Assembly: GCF_017254915.1 (NCBI RefSeq)
Contig: NZ_JAFKCT010000006.1
Coordinates: 1-64,000 of the forward strand
Source: Algoriphagus oliviformis
GTDB taxonomy: Bacteria > Bacteroidota > Bacteroidia > Cytophagales > Cyclobacteriaceae
Direction of reading: 5' to 3'
Length of the DNA stretch: 64,000 nucleotides
Shown: positions 16,896 through 25,729 of the stretch, one piece after another
Layout of the letters: every line of letters begins with the position of its first letter
Numbering within the stretch: the stretch's first letter is position 1
Made by a program: the position numbers and the translations under genes
Notes under the pieces: model-generated
Databases searched by the model: none
What the model was told of the DNA's origin: nothing
Seen by the model: the letters and a program-made list of their open reading frames with translations, nothing else

Positions 16896-19529
16896 ATGTC
16901 TATTGCCAGCAAATACGATCCGGCCCAGGCTGAGGCCAAATGGTACGCGTACTGGATGGAGCACAAGCTTTTCTCCTCCCAAGTCGATCCCAACAAGGAA
17001 CCCTACACCATCGTCATCCCTCCGCCTAACGTCACCGGTGTCCTCCACATGGGACATATGCTGAACAATACCATCCAGGACGTGCTCATCCGCCGCGCCC
17101 GTATGCAGGGCAAAAATGCCTGCTGGGTGCCCGGCACAGACCACGCCTCCATCGCCACGGAGACCAAAGTCGTGAACATGCTCAAGGACATGGGCATCGA
17201 CAAAAAGTCCATCTCCCGCGAGGAATTCCTGAAATATGCCTGGGAATGGAAGGAAAAGTACGGGGGAATCATCCTCGAGCAGCTCAAAAAGCTCGGTGCT
17301 TCCTGCGACTGGGACAGAACGGCCTTCACCATGGACGAAGGCCTGAGCGATGCGGTGATCTCCGTCTTCGTTGACCTGCACAAAAAGGGCAAAATCTACC
17401 GCGGCATCCGCATGGTCAACTGGGATCCAAAGGGCCAAACCGCCCTGTCGGACGACGAAGTGATCATGAAGGAAATCGCTTCCAAACTCTACTACATCAA
17501 GTATCAAATCGAGGGAAGCTCCGATCAATTCCTCACCATCGCTACGACCCGTCCCGAGACCATCATGGCCGACGTGGCGATCTGCATCAACCCGAACGAT
17601 CCCCGATTCACGCATTTGAAGGGCAAAACAGCCATCATTCCACTCATCAATCGCGCCATCCCGATCATCGAGGACGAGTACGTGGATATGGAATTTGGTA
17701 CTGGCTGCCTGAAAGTGACTCCAGCCCACGACATCAATGACTACGAGCTCGGCATCAAGCACAAGCTGGAGGTCATCGACATCCTGAACGACAACGGCAC
17801 GCTCAACGAGAAGGCCCAAATCCTCGTGGGCGAAGACCGCTTCATCGCCCGCAAAAAGATCGGCAAGCTCCTCGACGAAGTAGGACAGCTGGATAAAATC
17901 GAAGACTACAAGTCCAATGTCGGTCACTCCGAGCGCTCTGACGCCGTCATCGAGCCAAAGCTTTCCCTGCAGTGGTTTCTGAAAATGGACGAAATCACCC
18001 AGCCAGCTTTCAAATCCGTCATGGACGACGTGATCCAGCTCCATCCGCCCAAGTTCAAAAACATGTACCGCGTGTGGATGGAAAACGTCCGCGACTGGTG
18101 CGTGTCCCGTCAGCTGTGGTGGGGCCACCGCATTCCGGCTTTCTACTTTCCAAACGGCGAATACATCGTCGCCAAGACCGCCGAGGAAGCCTTGGTTCAG
18201 GGAAATGCGAAGTTTGCCAGCAGCTATACGCTCGCTGACCTAAAGCAGGACGAGGACGTACTCGATACGTGGTTCAGCTCCTGGCTATGGCCGATTTCGG
18301 TATTCGACACCGATGTCTTTACCACAGGCGAGCCAAACGAAGAACTGAAATATTATTACCCGACCAATGACCTGGTGACCGCTCCGGAGATCCTCTTCTT
18401 CTGGGTGGCACGTATGATCATCGCGGGCTATGAATATACGGGTGAAAAGCCCTTCCGAAATGTCTACCTCACCGGTATCGTCCGCGACAAGCTGGGCCGT
18501 AAAATGTCCAAATCCCTCGGTAATTCCCCCGATCCGCTCGACCTGATCGCCCAGTACGGCGCAGATGGCGTGCGTACAGGAATGCTTTTCTCCTCTCCTG
18601 CCGGCAATGATCTGCCCTATGACGACAAGCTGGTAGAGCAAGGAAGAAACTTTGCCAATAAGATTTGGAATGCTTTCCGACTGGTGAAAGGATGGGAAAT
18701 CGATCCAAGCTTGGATGGCACTGCCAATGCGGCGAGTATCGCATGGTTTGAAAACCGATTCGACCAAGGCCTGACGGAGATCAACGAACACTTCGAGAAG
18801 TTCCGCATCTCCGACGCGCTGATGGCGACCTACAAGCTGGTTTGGGATGACTTCTGCTCTTGGTATCTGGAGATGATCAAGCCCGCCTACCAGCATCCGA
18901 TCGATCAGGCGACTTACGACAAGACGATTATGATCTTCGAAAACATCCTGAAGATCCTCCATCCCTTCATGCCCTTTATCTCCGAAGAGCTATGGCACCA
19001 GATCAAGGAGCGAAGCGTCGAGGAGTCGCTGATCCTGGCTTCCTGGCCAGCTGCGCAAAGCTTCGACACGAAGATCATCGAGGAGGCCAACCAAGTCTTT
19101 GAAGTGGTATCTCAAGTGAGAAATCTCCGTGCGTCCAAAGGCATGTCGCCGAAGGAAGCACTGGACTTGACCATCAACACCAAAAACCCCGGGCTCTACA
19201 GCCGCTTTGAAGCGGTGCTGACCAAGCTGGCGAACCTGTCCTCTTTGGCTTTTGCGGAAAAAGTCGACAATGCCATGAGCTTTGTGGTGAAGGCCGACGA
19301 GTGCTTCATCCCGATGGGTGACTCCATCAATATCGAGGAAGAAAAAGCCAATATCCAAAAGGAACTGGAATACACCCGAGGCTTCCTCAGCTCAGTGATG
19401 AAAAAGCTGAGCAACGAGCGCTTCGTCGCCGGAGCTCCCGCCCAAGTCATCGAGATGGAGCGTAAAAAACAAGCCGATGCCGAGGCAAAGATCAAGGCCT
19501 TGGAAGAAAGCTTGGCAAAGCTGGGATAA
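16896..19529 (+). CDS. valS: Valyl-tRNA synthetase
   Basis: Charges tRNA-Val with valine in the cytoplasm. 877 residues, normal for the family. Class I signatures: PPPNVTGVLHMGH at 42-54 (HIGH) and GRKMSKSLGNSPDPLD near 530 (KMSKS). The editing domain includes TTRPETIMADVAICINP near 215, where mischarged threonine is hydrolysed. The end is the usual valS coiled coil (from NIEEEKANIQKELEYTRGFL onward) that clamps tRNA. The start agrees with the family (MSIASKYDPAQAEAKWYAYW). It is monocistronic, followed by a palindromic repeat and a terminator. Confidence 0.97.
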   Translation: MSIASKYDPAQAEAKWYAYWMEHKLFSSQVDPNKEPYTIVIPPPNVTGVLHMGHMLNNTIQDVLIRRARMQGKNACWVPGTDHASIATETKVVNMLKDMGIDKKSISREEFLKYAWEWKEKYGGIILEQLKKLGASCDWDRTAFTMDEGLSDAVISVFVDLHKKGKIYRGIRMVNWDPKGQTALSDDEVIMKEIASKLYYIKYQIEGSSDQFLTIATTRPETIMADVAICINPNDPRFTHLKGKTAIIPLINRAIPIIEDEYVDMEFGTGCLKVTPAHDINDYELGIKHKLEVIDILNDNGTLNEKAQILVGEDRFIARKKIGKLLDEVGQLDKIEDYKSNVGHSERSDAVIEPKLSLQWFLKMDEITQPAFKSVMDDVIQLHPPKFKNMYRVWMENVRDWCVSRQLWWGHRIPAFYFPNGEYIVAKTAEEALVQGNAKFASSYTLADLKQDEDVLDTWFSSWLWPISVFDTDVFTTGEPNEELKYYYPTNDLVTAPEILFFWVARMIIAGYEYTGEKPFRNVYLTGIVRDKLGRKMSKSLGNSPDPLDLIAQYGADGVRTGMLFSSPAGNDLPYDDKLVEQGRNFANKIWNAFRLVKGWEIDPSLDGTANAASIAWFENRFDQGLTEINEHFEKFRISDALMATYKLVWDDFCSWYLEMIKPAYQHPIDQATYDKTIMIFENILKILHPFMPFISEELWHQIKERSVEESLILASWPAAQSFDTKIIEEANQVFEVVSQVRNLRASKGMSPKEALDLTINTKNPGLYSRFEAVLTKLANLSSLAFAEKVDNAMSFVVKADECFIPMGDSINIEEEKANIQKELEYTRGFLSSVMKKLSNERFVAGAPAQVIEMERKKQADAEAKIKALEESLAKLG

Positions 19530-19539
19530 ACATTGGGGG

Positions 19540-19573
19540 CAACCTTTGAGGTCTTGCAGACCTCGAAGGTTTG
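19540..19573. repeat. Dispersed-type palindrome after valS
   Basis: AACCTTTGAGGTCT and AGACCTCGAAGGTT are inverted over 14 positions with one mismatch (a G-T pair in RNA), loop TGC. It has no T run and is followed by the real terminator, so it looks like an inserted repetitive palindrome rather than part of the transcription stop. Confidence 0.65.
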
Positions 19574-19584
19574 AAAGGAAAGTC

Positions 19585-19617
19585 AAAAATCCGGAGTCAA
19601 GCGGCTCCGGATTTTTT
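19585..19617. terminator. Bidirectional terminator between valS and the DUF1080 gene
   Basis: Perfect 12-bp stem AAAAATCCGGAG / CTCCGGATTTTT, loop TCAAGCGG, T runs on both strands. Confidence 0.88.
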
Positions 19618-19649
19618 GTTTTGCAAGGAAAATGATGTGAACTACCGAC

Positions 19650-20456
19650 TTAATACAGCTCCCGAATCTCAATATTCTTAAACATTACCCCCTGCCCCTC
19701 ACTTTGCAGGCCGATATAGCCGGACTTCAACGGAGTGCCATCCACTTTGATCGCTGGATCAAACCGGTTGGCGACGCCGCCGCCGATCTGGGGTTTGCCG
19801 TAGGTCAGCACGGTGTCGCCGTTGACCAGGTGATAGACGAGGGAGTCTCCATAGACGATGAGCTCCGCCTTCACCCACTCATCCCACTGGAAAGTCGGCG
19901 AGCTGGAATTGATGCAGTGGCGTGGATCGATCTTGCCCTCGTACTCGATGTCCGTGCCGGGAGAACACATATTCCCCGTGGGACGGGCTTCACCGGCTCT
20001 CTCCTCGGCGAGCATTTGGTACTCCACGGAGATCGGCCAGTCTTGTTCTTTGAGGATGGATTCCGGAGACTGGGAATGGTACATCACCCCGGAGTTGCGG
20101 TAGGTGTAGCTCGCGGCGTCCTCCAGCCACTCGTCGGTGAATCGGTATTCCCACTTCAGGTGGAAAGAGGAAAAAGGCTTTTCATAAAACAAATGTCCAT
20201 AGCGCTCTTCAAAGGGGCCATATTCTCCATAGCTGACCAAGATCGTCCCGTCTTCCACGCGGAAGGTGTTTGCAAAATTGTCTCCAGCCTCGTGATGGTG
20301 GATCTTGGGTACCCAGCCAGTGAGATCTTTGCCGTTGAAGAGGGTCTGCCATTCACTGACAGGTTCTGGGGCAGGGCTTGAGGCTTCCTCTTTTTTGGCA
20401 CAGGAAGCCAGCATCATACAGCTTGCGGCCATGAGGGACAAAATGGTAAGTTTCAT
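19650..20456 (-). CDS. DUF1080 lipoprotein (3-keto-disaccharide hydrolase-like)
   Basis: 268 residues with a lipoprotein signal (LASC, Cys19). The DUF1080 beta-sandwich begins WQTLFNGKDLTGWVPK near 38 and continues with a FHLKWEYRF strand, a YRNSGVMYHSQ segment and the C-terminal LKSGYIGLQSEGQGVMFKNIEIREL. DUF1080 proteins resemble concanavalin-type lectins/glucanases, and some hydrolyse 3-keto-glycosides in the periplasm or at the surface. It lies downstream of the M42 peptidase gene with a 74-bp gap on the same strand, which may or may not be one transcript. Confidence 0.85.
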   Translation of the reverse strand: MKLTILSLMAASCMMLASCAKKEEASSPAPEPVSEWQTLFNGKDLTGWVPKIHHHEAGDNFANTFRVEDGTILVSYGEYGPFEERYGHLFYEKPFSSFHLKWEYRFTDEWLEDAASYTYRNSGVMYHSQSPESILKEQDWPISVEYQMLAEERAGEARPTGNMCSPGTDIEYEGKIDPRHCINSSSPTFQWDEWVKAELIVYGDSLVYHLVNGDTVLTYGKPQIGGGVANRFDPAIKVDGTPLKSGYIGLQSEGQGVMFKNIEIRELY

Positions 20457-20530
20457 GTTGGAAAAAACGGTGGTTTGGTGAAAAGTATGCCCCGGGAGGT
20501 CCGGGGCTCAAGTGATCTATCCTAGAGCGA

Positions 20531-21583
20531 TCAATGCTTCCAGTCATAGCCGTCGACCTGCTCCAGGCAGGCCACTAGCAGGGCGATGGAGTCGGCGATG
20601 TCCTTTTTGTGAGCCATCTCGATCACCTGGTGCAGATGGCGGGTTGGGATGGAAATCGCCCCCGCAATGGCCCCCTGCTTGCCCATCCGCTGCACTCCGG
20701 CAGTGTCCGTGCCTCCGGCGGTGAGGATCTCCGGCTGCCAGGAAATCCCGGCTGAGTCGGCGGTCTTTTTCATAAAATCCACCATGCGATAGTCGCAGAT
20801 CGTCATGGCATCCATGATCTTGACGGCAGTCCCTTTTCCCAGCTCTGTGACGCGCTCATGGGCCTGTGCCCCCGGCACATCAAAGGCGATGGTCGTATCC
20901 AGCGCAATCCCAAAATCGGGATTGATGCTGTGGGCGGCAACGTTGGCACCGCGAAGCCCCACTTCCTCCTGTACGGTAAATGTGGCGTACACGTCATAGG
21001 CGGGATTTTCCAATTGCTTCAGCGCCTCGATCAGGATGAAAACCGCCACGCGGTTGTCAATGGACTTGCAGTTGACGCAATCGCCCATTTCGATCAGCTC
21101 GCGGTCCCGGGTGACGGGATCGCCCACAGAGATAAACTTCTCCACCTCTTCTTTTCCCATCCCCAGATCGATGAAGAAATCGGTGGTTTTCGGGAGCTTG
21201 TTTCGTTCTTCCGGACTCATCACGTGGATAGGCTTGCTTCCCATCACGCCGACCAGGTCCTTTTTGCCATGCACGATCACGCGCTGTGCGGTGAGCGTCT
21301 TGGGGTCAAATCCGCCCAAGGTATGAAATCGCAGAAAACCATTGTCGTCGATATGGGTGACGATAAAACCGATCTCATCCATGTGGGCTGCCACCATCAC
21401 GCGCTTGCCGTCGGGATTTCTTTTGCCCTTCTTGATGGCGATGACGTTGCCCAGGTTGTCGATTTTCACTTCGTCAGCCAGGGGGGTGACCAGCTCCACG
21501 ACTAGGTCTCTCACTCTTTTTTCAAAACCCGGCGCGCCGGCGATTTCACAGACCTGCTTCAGCAGAGGTACGTTTATTTCCAT
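20531..21583 (-). CDS. M42 family metallo-aminopeptidase (glutamyl aminopeptidase/TET-like)
   Basis: 350 residues. Di-metal site residues: His and Asp in MVAAHMDEIGF (~70), Asp in SIDNRVAVF (~175), catalytic/metal Glu pair in TVQEEVGLRGA (~207), Asp in ALDTTIAFD (~230), and His in PTRHLHQVIEM (~320). M42 enzymes form dodecameric tetrahedral complexes that trim N-terminal residues from peptides released by proteasome-like proteases in the cytoplasm. There is no signal peptide. It is preceded by purF on the same strand, but the terminator at 21647-21680 separates them. Confidence 0.92.
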   Translation of the reverse strand: MEINVPLLKQVCEIAGAPGFEKRVRDLVVELVTPLADEVKIDNLGNVIAIKKGKRNPDGKRVMVAAHMDEIGFIVTHIDDNGFLRFHTLGGFDPKTLTAQRVIVHGKKDLVGVMGSKPIHVMSPEERNKLPKTTDFFIDLGMGKEEVEKFISVGDPVTRDRELIEMGDCVNCKSIDNRVAVFILIEALKQLENPAYDVYATFTVQEEVGLRGANVAAHSINPDFGIALDTTIAFDVPGAQAHERVTELGKGTAVKIMDAMTICDYRMVDFMKKTADSAGISWQPEILTAGGTDTAGVQRMGKQGAIAGAISIPTRHLHQVIEMAHKKDIADSIALLVACLEQVDGYDWKH

Positions 21584-21646
21584 TTTTACGAGGATTCAAT
21601 TTCGCGCCAAATTAAAACTTTTGGGGGCATTGCCAGCCCCCAGAAA

Positions 21647-21680
21647 TGTAAAAAGGCGCAAAGTCTGCACTTTGCGCCTT
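21647..21680 (-). terminator. Terminator of purF
   Basis: Perfect 12-bp stem AAGGCGCAAAGT / ACTTTGCGCCTT with a 4-nt loop; TTTTT follows on the minus strand. Confidence 0.88.
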
Positions 21681-21703
21681 GGGATTGTTTTGTCTTGACG
21701 ATG

Positions 21704-23587
21704 TCAGTAGGCCCGGACCGTCTTGCCTTCCATGTAGTTGACAAAGGCCTTGTTGACCACGCGGGTACCGCCGGAAGTGGGATAGTTGCCTGTGAAATAC
21801 CAGTCACCTGTATGGTTTGGAATACACTTGTGCAGGTTGTCCACGGTCTGGAAGATGACCTGTACTTCCGCCTTGATCTCGGGAGAAGTGACGATCTCGC
21901 CTACTTTTGCGGATACTTCCTCGTCGGTGAAGTTGCTGTACACTTCTTTTACAAAGTTTTCGAAGTCGTAGGGATGGGCCACACACTGGTCGTAGACTTT
22001 GTCCAGTACGTTTTCCATCTTTCTCTCCTTGAGCAAAGCGATAGCCGCCCTGAAGGCAATAAACTCCTTCATTCTTGACATATCGATGCCATAGCAGTCG
22101 GGGAACCTGATCTGTGGAGCGGAAGAAACAATGACGATTTTCTTTGGATTCAGCCTATCCAGGGTAGTCAGGATACTTTTCTCCAAGGTAGTACCCCGCA
22201 CGATGCTGTCGTCGATCACGACCAAAGTATCCACACCGGGCTTGATCACTTCGTAAGTGGTGTCATACACGCTGGAGACCATGGAGTCGCGATTGTCGTC
22301 GCTGGTGATAAAGGTACGCAGCTTCACGTCTTTGGAGACGAGCTTTTCCACCCGCGGACGGAAGCTCAGCAATTCCTCCAAATCCCCCATGTGGGGCTTT
22401 CCATCGAGGAAAATCTCCTTGCGCTTGGCTACCAGGTAATCCTCCAGCCCCTCAATCATCCCCAAAAAGGCGGTTTCGGCGGTATTGGGAATATAGGAGA
22501 AAACGGTGTTTTTGAGGTCAAAATCGATGGCCTTCAGAATCTGTGGGATCAGGGCCTTGCCGAGGTTCTTTCGCTCCTGGTAGATGCCCGGATCGGTACC
22601 TCGGGAGAAATAAATGCGCTCAAAGGAGCAGGATTTTTTCTCTCTGGCGGGCAAAATCTCCGCCTCCTCGTAGCTGCCGTCCTTGTTGACCACCAGCGCA
22701 TGGCCTGGCTTGATCTCCTTGATGGAGTTGAAATCGATATTGAAGGCAGACTTGATCGCTGGCTTCTCTGAAGCAACGACGATCACCTCATCATCCGCGT
22801 AGTAAAACGCCGGACGGATACCAGATGGATCCCGCACCACAAAGGAGGAGCCGTTTCCGATCATTCCCGCCATGGCATATCCTCCGTCAAAGTCACGGCA
22901 GGATCTGCGCAGGATTCGGGCCACGTCGAGCTCGTTTTCGATGACGTGCGTGATCTGCTCGTTGGAATACTGATGCTTGTATTTGTCAAAAATCCGCTGG
23001 TTTTCCTCGTCCAGAAAGTGTCCGATCTTCTCCATCACGGTGACGGTGTCGGTTTTTTCCTTGGGGTGCTGTCCCAGCTGGACCAGCTTGCCGAAGAGCT
23101 CTTCGTTGTTGGTCATGTTGAAGTTGCCGGCCATCACGAGGTTTCGGCTCCTCCAGTTGTTTTGCTTGAGAAAAGGGTGGCAGGTCTCGATGCTGTTTTC
23201 CCCGTGGGTGCCATACCTCAGGTGGCCGAGCCACACCTCGCCGGTGAAGGCGATGTTGTTTTTGAGCCAGTCTCCATCGGTCAGCGCATCGTGTCCGCCG
23301 AGCTTCTTGGCCTTTTTGTACTTCTTGGCGATCTTGTCGAAGATGTCATTGACTGCCGAAGGCTCTATCGAGCGGTATCGACTGATGTAGCGGGTACCCG
23401 GCTGGGTATTCAGCTTGATGTTGGCAACTCCGGCGCCGTCTTGGCCTCGGTTGAGCTGCTTTTGCATCAGCACGTACAGCCTATTGGCTGCATAGGAGGC
23501 CGATCCGTACTTGTCAATGTAGTATTGAGGGGACTTGCGAAGCCTGATCATGGCTATGCCGCACTCGTGTTTTATAGCATCACTCAT
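21704..23587 (-). CDS. purF: Amidophosphoribosyltransferase, long Bacteroidota form
   Basis: Makes 5-phosphoribosylamine from PRPP and glutamine, the first step of purine synthesis. The ATG at 23585-23587 places the glutaminase Cys at residue 9 (MSDAIKHECGIA), which fits an eight-residue propeptide to be cleaved. The class II amidotransferase domain is followed by the phosphoribosyltransferase domain with the PRPP loop VVIDDSIVRGTTLEKS near 500. At 627 residues it is over 100 longer than E. coli PurF (about 505), with added segments and a C-terminal tail. A TAnnTTTG box lies 26 nt upstream. Confidence 0.92.
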   Translation of the reverse strand: MSDAIKHECGIAMIRLRKSPQYYIDKYGSASYAANRLYVLMQKQLNRGQDGAGVANIKLNTQPGTRYISRYRSIEPSAVNDIFDKIAKKYKKAKKLGGHDALTDGDWLKNNIAFTGEVWLGHLRYGTHGENSIETCHPFLKQNNWRSRNLVMAGNFNMTNNEELFGKLVQLGQHPKEKTDTVTVMEKIGHFLDEENQRIFDKYKHQYSNEQITHVIENELDVARILRRSCRDFDGGYAMAGMIGNGSSFVVRDPSGIRPAFYYADDEVIVVASEKPAIKSAFNIDFNSIKEIKPGHALVVNKDGSYEEAEILPAREKKSCSFERIYFSRGTDPGIYQERKNLGKALIPQILKAIDFDLKNTVFSYIPNTAETAFLGMIEGLEDYLVAKRKEIFLDGKPHMGDLEELLSFRPRVEKLVSKDVKLRTFITSDDNRDSMVSSVYDTTYEVIKPGVDTLVVIDDSIVRGTTLEKSILTTLDRLNPKKIVIVSSAPQIRFPDCYGIDMSRMKEFIAFRAAIALLKERKMENVLDKVYDQCVAHPYDFENFVKEVYSNFTDEEVSAKVGEIVTSPEIKAEVQVIFQTVDNLHKCIPNHTGDWYFTGNYPTSGGTRVVNKAFVNYMEGKTVRAY

Positions 23588-23904
23588 GGAGGGCGAATGT
23601 TCTATTGAGACATCAAAGGTAAGAGAATTCAAAAGATAATTTCCTCATAAAAAGTTCGGTTTTGAAGAATTTTCTATGGCTGTCAGATCATTAACAGATT
23701 GAGCCATTTAATTGCTTTTTTGGGCCTTCATCGCCTACAAGTCGGGGAGAGAATCCCCACTTTTCTCGTTAGATTTTTACCGAAATCCGCCCAAAAAACC
23801 CAAAATCCCCCTTGGCACATCCTTCGCAAAACACCTTAGTCAAAACTTGTCTTTTCCCGCAAACTGAAAGAAGACCGAGCCAAATTAACCAAACTACAAC
23901 TACC
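23588..23904. other. Divergent promoter region, no gene
   Basis: 317 bp between the divergent purF and the small secreted-protein gene. It holds the purF -7 box at 23614-23621. The plus-strand promoter is not obvious. No RNA gene or repeat was recognised. Confidence 0.5.
23614..23621 (-). promoter_or_regulatory. -7 box (TACCTTTG) of purF
   Basis: Minus-strand TACCTTTG matches TAnnTTTG, 26 nt before the purF ATG. No clear -33 element and no PurR-like site were seen. Confidence 0.5.
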
Positions 23905-24222
23905 ATGAAAAAGACCGCCTTTTTGTCAGCCCTGATCGTGGCGGGTGCGGCATTCGCAGCCCCCACCTTAGCCTATGTGGCCCATGCGCCCGTAGCAATT
24001 TCGCTCCAGGAAGAACAGATCCAGATCAAGCCGGACGACCTGCCTACACCGGTCAAGCAGACCATCACCTCCGACGAATCGCTCAAAGAATATCCCGTCT
24101 CGGAAGCCTGGCAAAACAAATGCGTAGAAGGCAAGATTACCTATAGGGTATCCTTCGACAACGGCACCGCGGACAAACTCTGGAAAGCGTATGATCCAGA
24201 GGGCAAGGAAATTACCGAGTAA
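23905..24222 (+). CDS. Small secreted protein, PepSY-like
   Basis: 105 residues from the ATG at 23905, chosen because it begins a clear signal peptide (MKKTAFLSALIVAGAAFAA). The mature part, LPTPVKQTITSDESLK...VSEAWQ, then GKITYRVSFDNGT and WKAYDPEGKEI, looks like one PepSY-like or beta-lactamase-inhibitor-like alpha/beta unit common in periplasmic Bacteroidota proteins. No function is assigned. It is followed by a terminator and then the sigma-54 regulator gene, so it is probably its own transcript. Confidence 0.7.
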   Translation: MKKTAFLSALIVAGAAFAAPTLAYVAHAPVAISLQEEQIQIKPDDLPTPVKQTITSDESLKEYPVSEAWQNKCVEGKITYRVSFDNGTADKLWKAYDPEGKEITE

Positions 24223-24244
24223 GTTGCTAGATCCCCTTTATTTT

Positions 24245-24277
24245 AAAAGCACCGGGCGCTAGTCTGGTGCTTTTTTT
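24245..24277 (+). terminator. Terminator after the small secreted protein
   Basis: AAAAGCACC / GGTGCTTTT stem (9 bp), 12-nt loop, then a T run to 24277. Confidence 0.82.
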
Positions 24278-24306
24278 GTTCCTTTTGTATATTAAACGAA
24301 AAAAGG

Positions 24307-25728
24307 ATGGCCCATATATTATTGGTTGAGGATGATTTGACTTATTCCAGGATTGTAAAGACGTTTCTGGAGAAAAACTCATTTGAGGTGGTAGCCACTA
24401 CCAAAGTCAAAGAGGCCCAAAATATTCTTAACACCCGAAAGTTTGACCTGATCATCGCCGACTTCCGCCTTCCGGACGGTACCGGCATGGAACTCCTGCA
24501 ATGGGCAAAAGCCCATTTTCCCCGACTGCAAGTGATCCTCATCACGCACTATTCGGATATCCGGATCGCGATCAAAGCGATGAAGCTGGGCGCATTTGAG
24601 TATATCACCAAGCCCATCAATCCCGATGAGCTACTGGCCACGGTCAAAGAATCCCTTTCCCACAAGTCTGAGGAAAGAAAAGCCGAACCGGTAAAAGAAA
24701 CCGCCAAAGTACAGAAGGTCGCTCCAAGCTCCGGCTATGTGACCGGAGAGTCGCAGGAAGCCGAAAAGCTGGAAAAGCACATCCACCTGGTAGCCCCGAC
24801 CGACCTCAGCGTATTGGTCCTGGGAGAGACAGGCACCGGAAAAGAACTGATTTCCAAACGCATACATGAGTTTTCCCAAAGAAAAGACGGGCCGTTTGTA
24901 GCCATTGATTGCGGGGCTTTGCCCAAAGACTTGGCGGGTAGCGAACTGTTCGGGCATGTCAAAGGAGCCTTCACAGGAGCGCTCGACAACAAAACGGGCC
25001 ACTTCGAGTCTGCAAACGGAGGCACGATCTTCCTCGACGAGATTGGCAACCTGAGCTATGACGTACAGATCCAGCTCCTCCGCGCAATCCAAGAGCGGAA
25101 AATCAGAAAAATCGGAGGAAACAAGGAGATCGACATCGACGTGCGCATCATCGCCGCCACCAACGAAAACCTCACCTCCCAGTCCGGAGAAGGCGTCTTC
25201 CGCGAGGACCTCTATCACCGACTCAATGAGTTTACACTGTATGCCATCCCGCTCCGCCAGCGAAAGGCAGATCTGGAATTCTTCGTCAACGGCTTTCTTG
25301 CCGAAAGCAACGAACGCCTCAACAAAACCATCAAAGGGCTCAGCCCGGAGGTTTGGGAGATCTTCTACAACTACGACTGGCCTGGCAACCTGCGTGAGCT
25401 GAGAAACATCATCAAGCGGGCGGTCTTGCTTTCCTCGGGGGACAAGATCGAAAAGGAGGCTTTGCCACTGGAGCTGTACGACTCTGGCTTTCTCGCAGAC
25501 CGCCCCGCCCCAACCGCTGCGCCGGTTTTCCAGCCTATAGCGAGCACTCCGAGCTTGGCCAGCTCTGCTCCTGCCCAAGACTACAAAACCCAGTGGAAAG
25601 AGCAGGAGAAAGAGCTTATACAGCGCGTGCTGCAAGACACCCGCTTCAACAAGTCCAAGACTGCCAGGATCCTGAACATGGATCGAAAAACACTGTACAG
25701 CAAACTCGAAAAATACGGCCTGGAATAG
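24307..25728 (+). CDS. Sigma-54-dependent response regulator, NtrC type
   Basis: 473 residues. Receiver domain 1-120 with phospho-acceptor D52 (FDLIIADFRLPDGTG). AAA+ activator domain ~140-375 with Walker A GETGTGKEL, the sigma-54 contact loop GAFTGA and Walker B GGTIFLDEIGNL. C-terminal Fis-type HTH (FNKSKTARILNMDRKTLYSK). It should activate RpoN promoters after phosphorylation. The stop is separated by one base from the stop of the converging hybrid kinase gene, which is the likely partner. Target genes are unknown. Confidence 0.95.
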   Translation: MAHILLVEDDLTYSRIVKTFLEKNSFEVVATTKVKEAQNILNTRKFDLIIADFRLPDGTGMELLQWAKAHFPRLQVILITHYSDIRIAIKAMKLGAFEYITKPINPDELLATVKESLSHKSEERKAEPVKETAKVQKVAPSSGYVTGESQEAEKLEKHIHLVAPTDLSVLVLGETGTGKELISKRIHEFSQRKDGPFVAIDCGALPKDLAGSELFGHVKGAFTGALDNKTGHFESANGGTIFLDEIGNLSYDVQIQLLRAIQERKIRKIGGNKEIDIDVRIIAATNENLTSQSGEGVFREDLYHRLNEFTLYAIPLRQRKADLEFFVNGFLAESNERLNKTIKGLSPEVWEIFYNYDWPGNLRELRNIIKRAVLLSSGDKIEKEALPLELYDSGFLADRPAPTAAPVFQPIASTPSLASSAPAQDYKTQWKEQEKELIQRVLQDTRFNKSKTARILNMDRKTLYSKLEKYGLE

Positions 25729-25729
25729 C

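Noticed and set aside
16713..18128. A 471-codon minus-strand frame opposite valS
   Set aside because: valS is unmistakable on the plus strand and the antisense product has no recognisable motif.
20489..20507. GC-rich hairpin GCCCCGG...CCGGGGC between the M42 peptidase and DUF1080 genes
   Set aside because: No T run on either strand, so it is not called as a terminator; too short to be a repeat family member.
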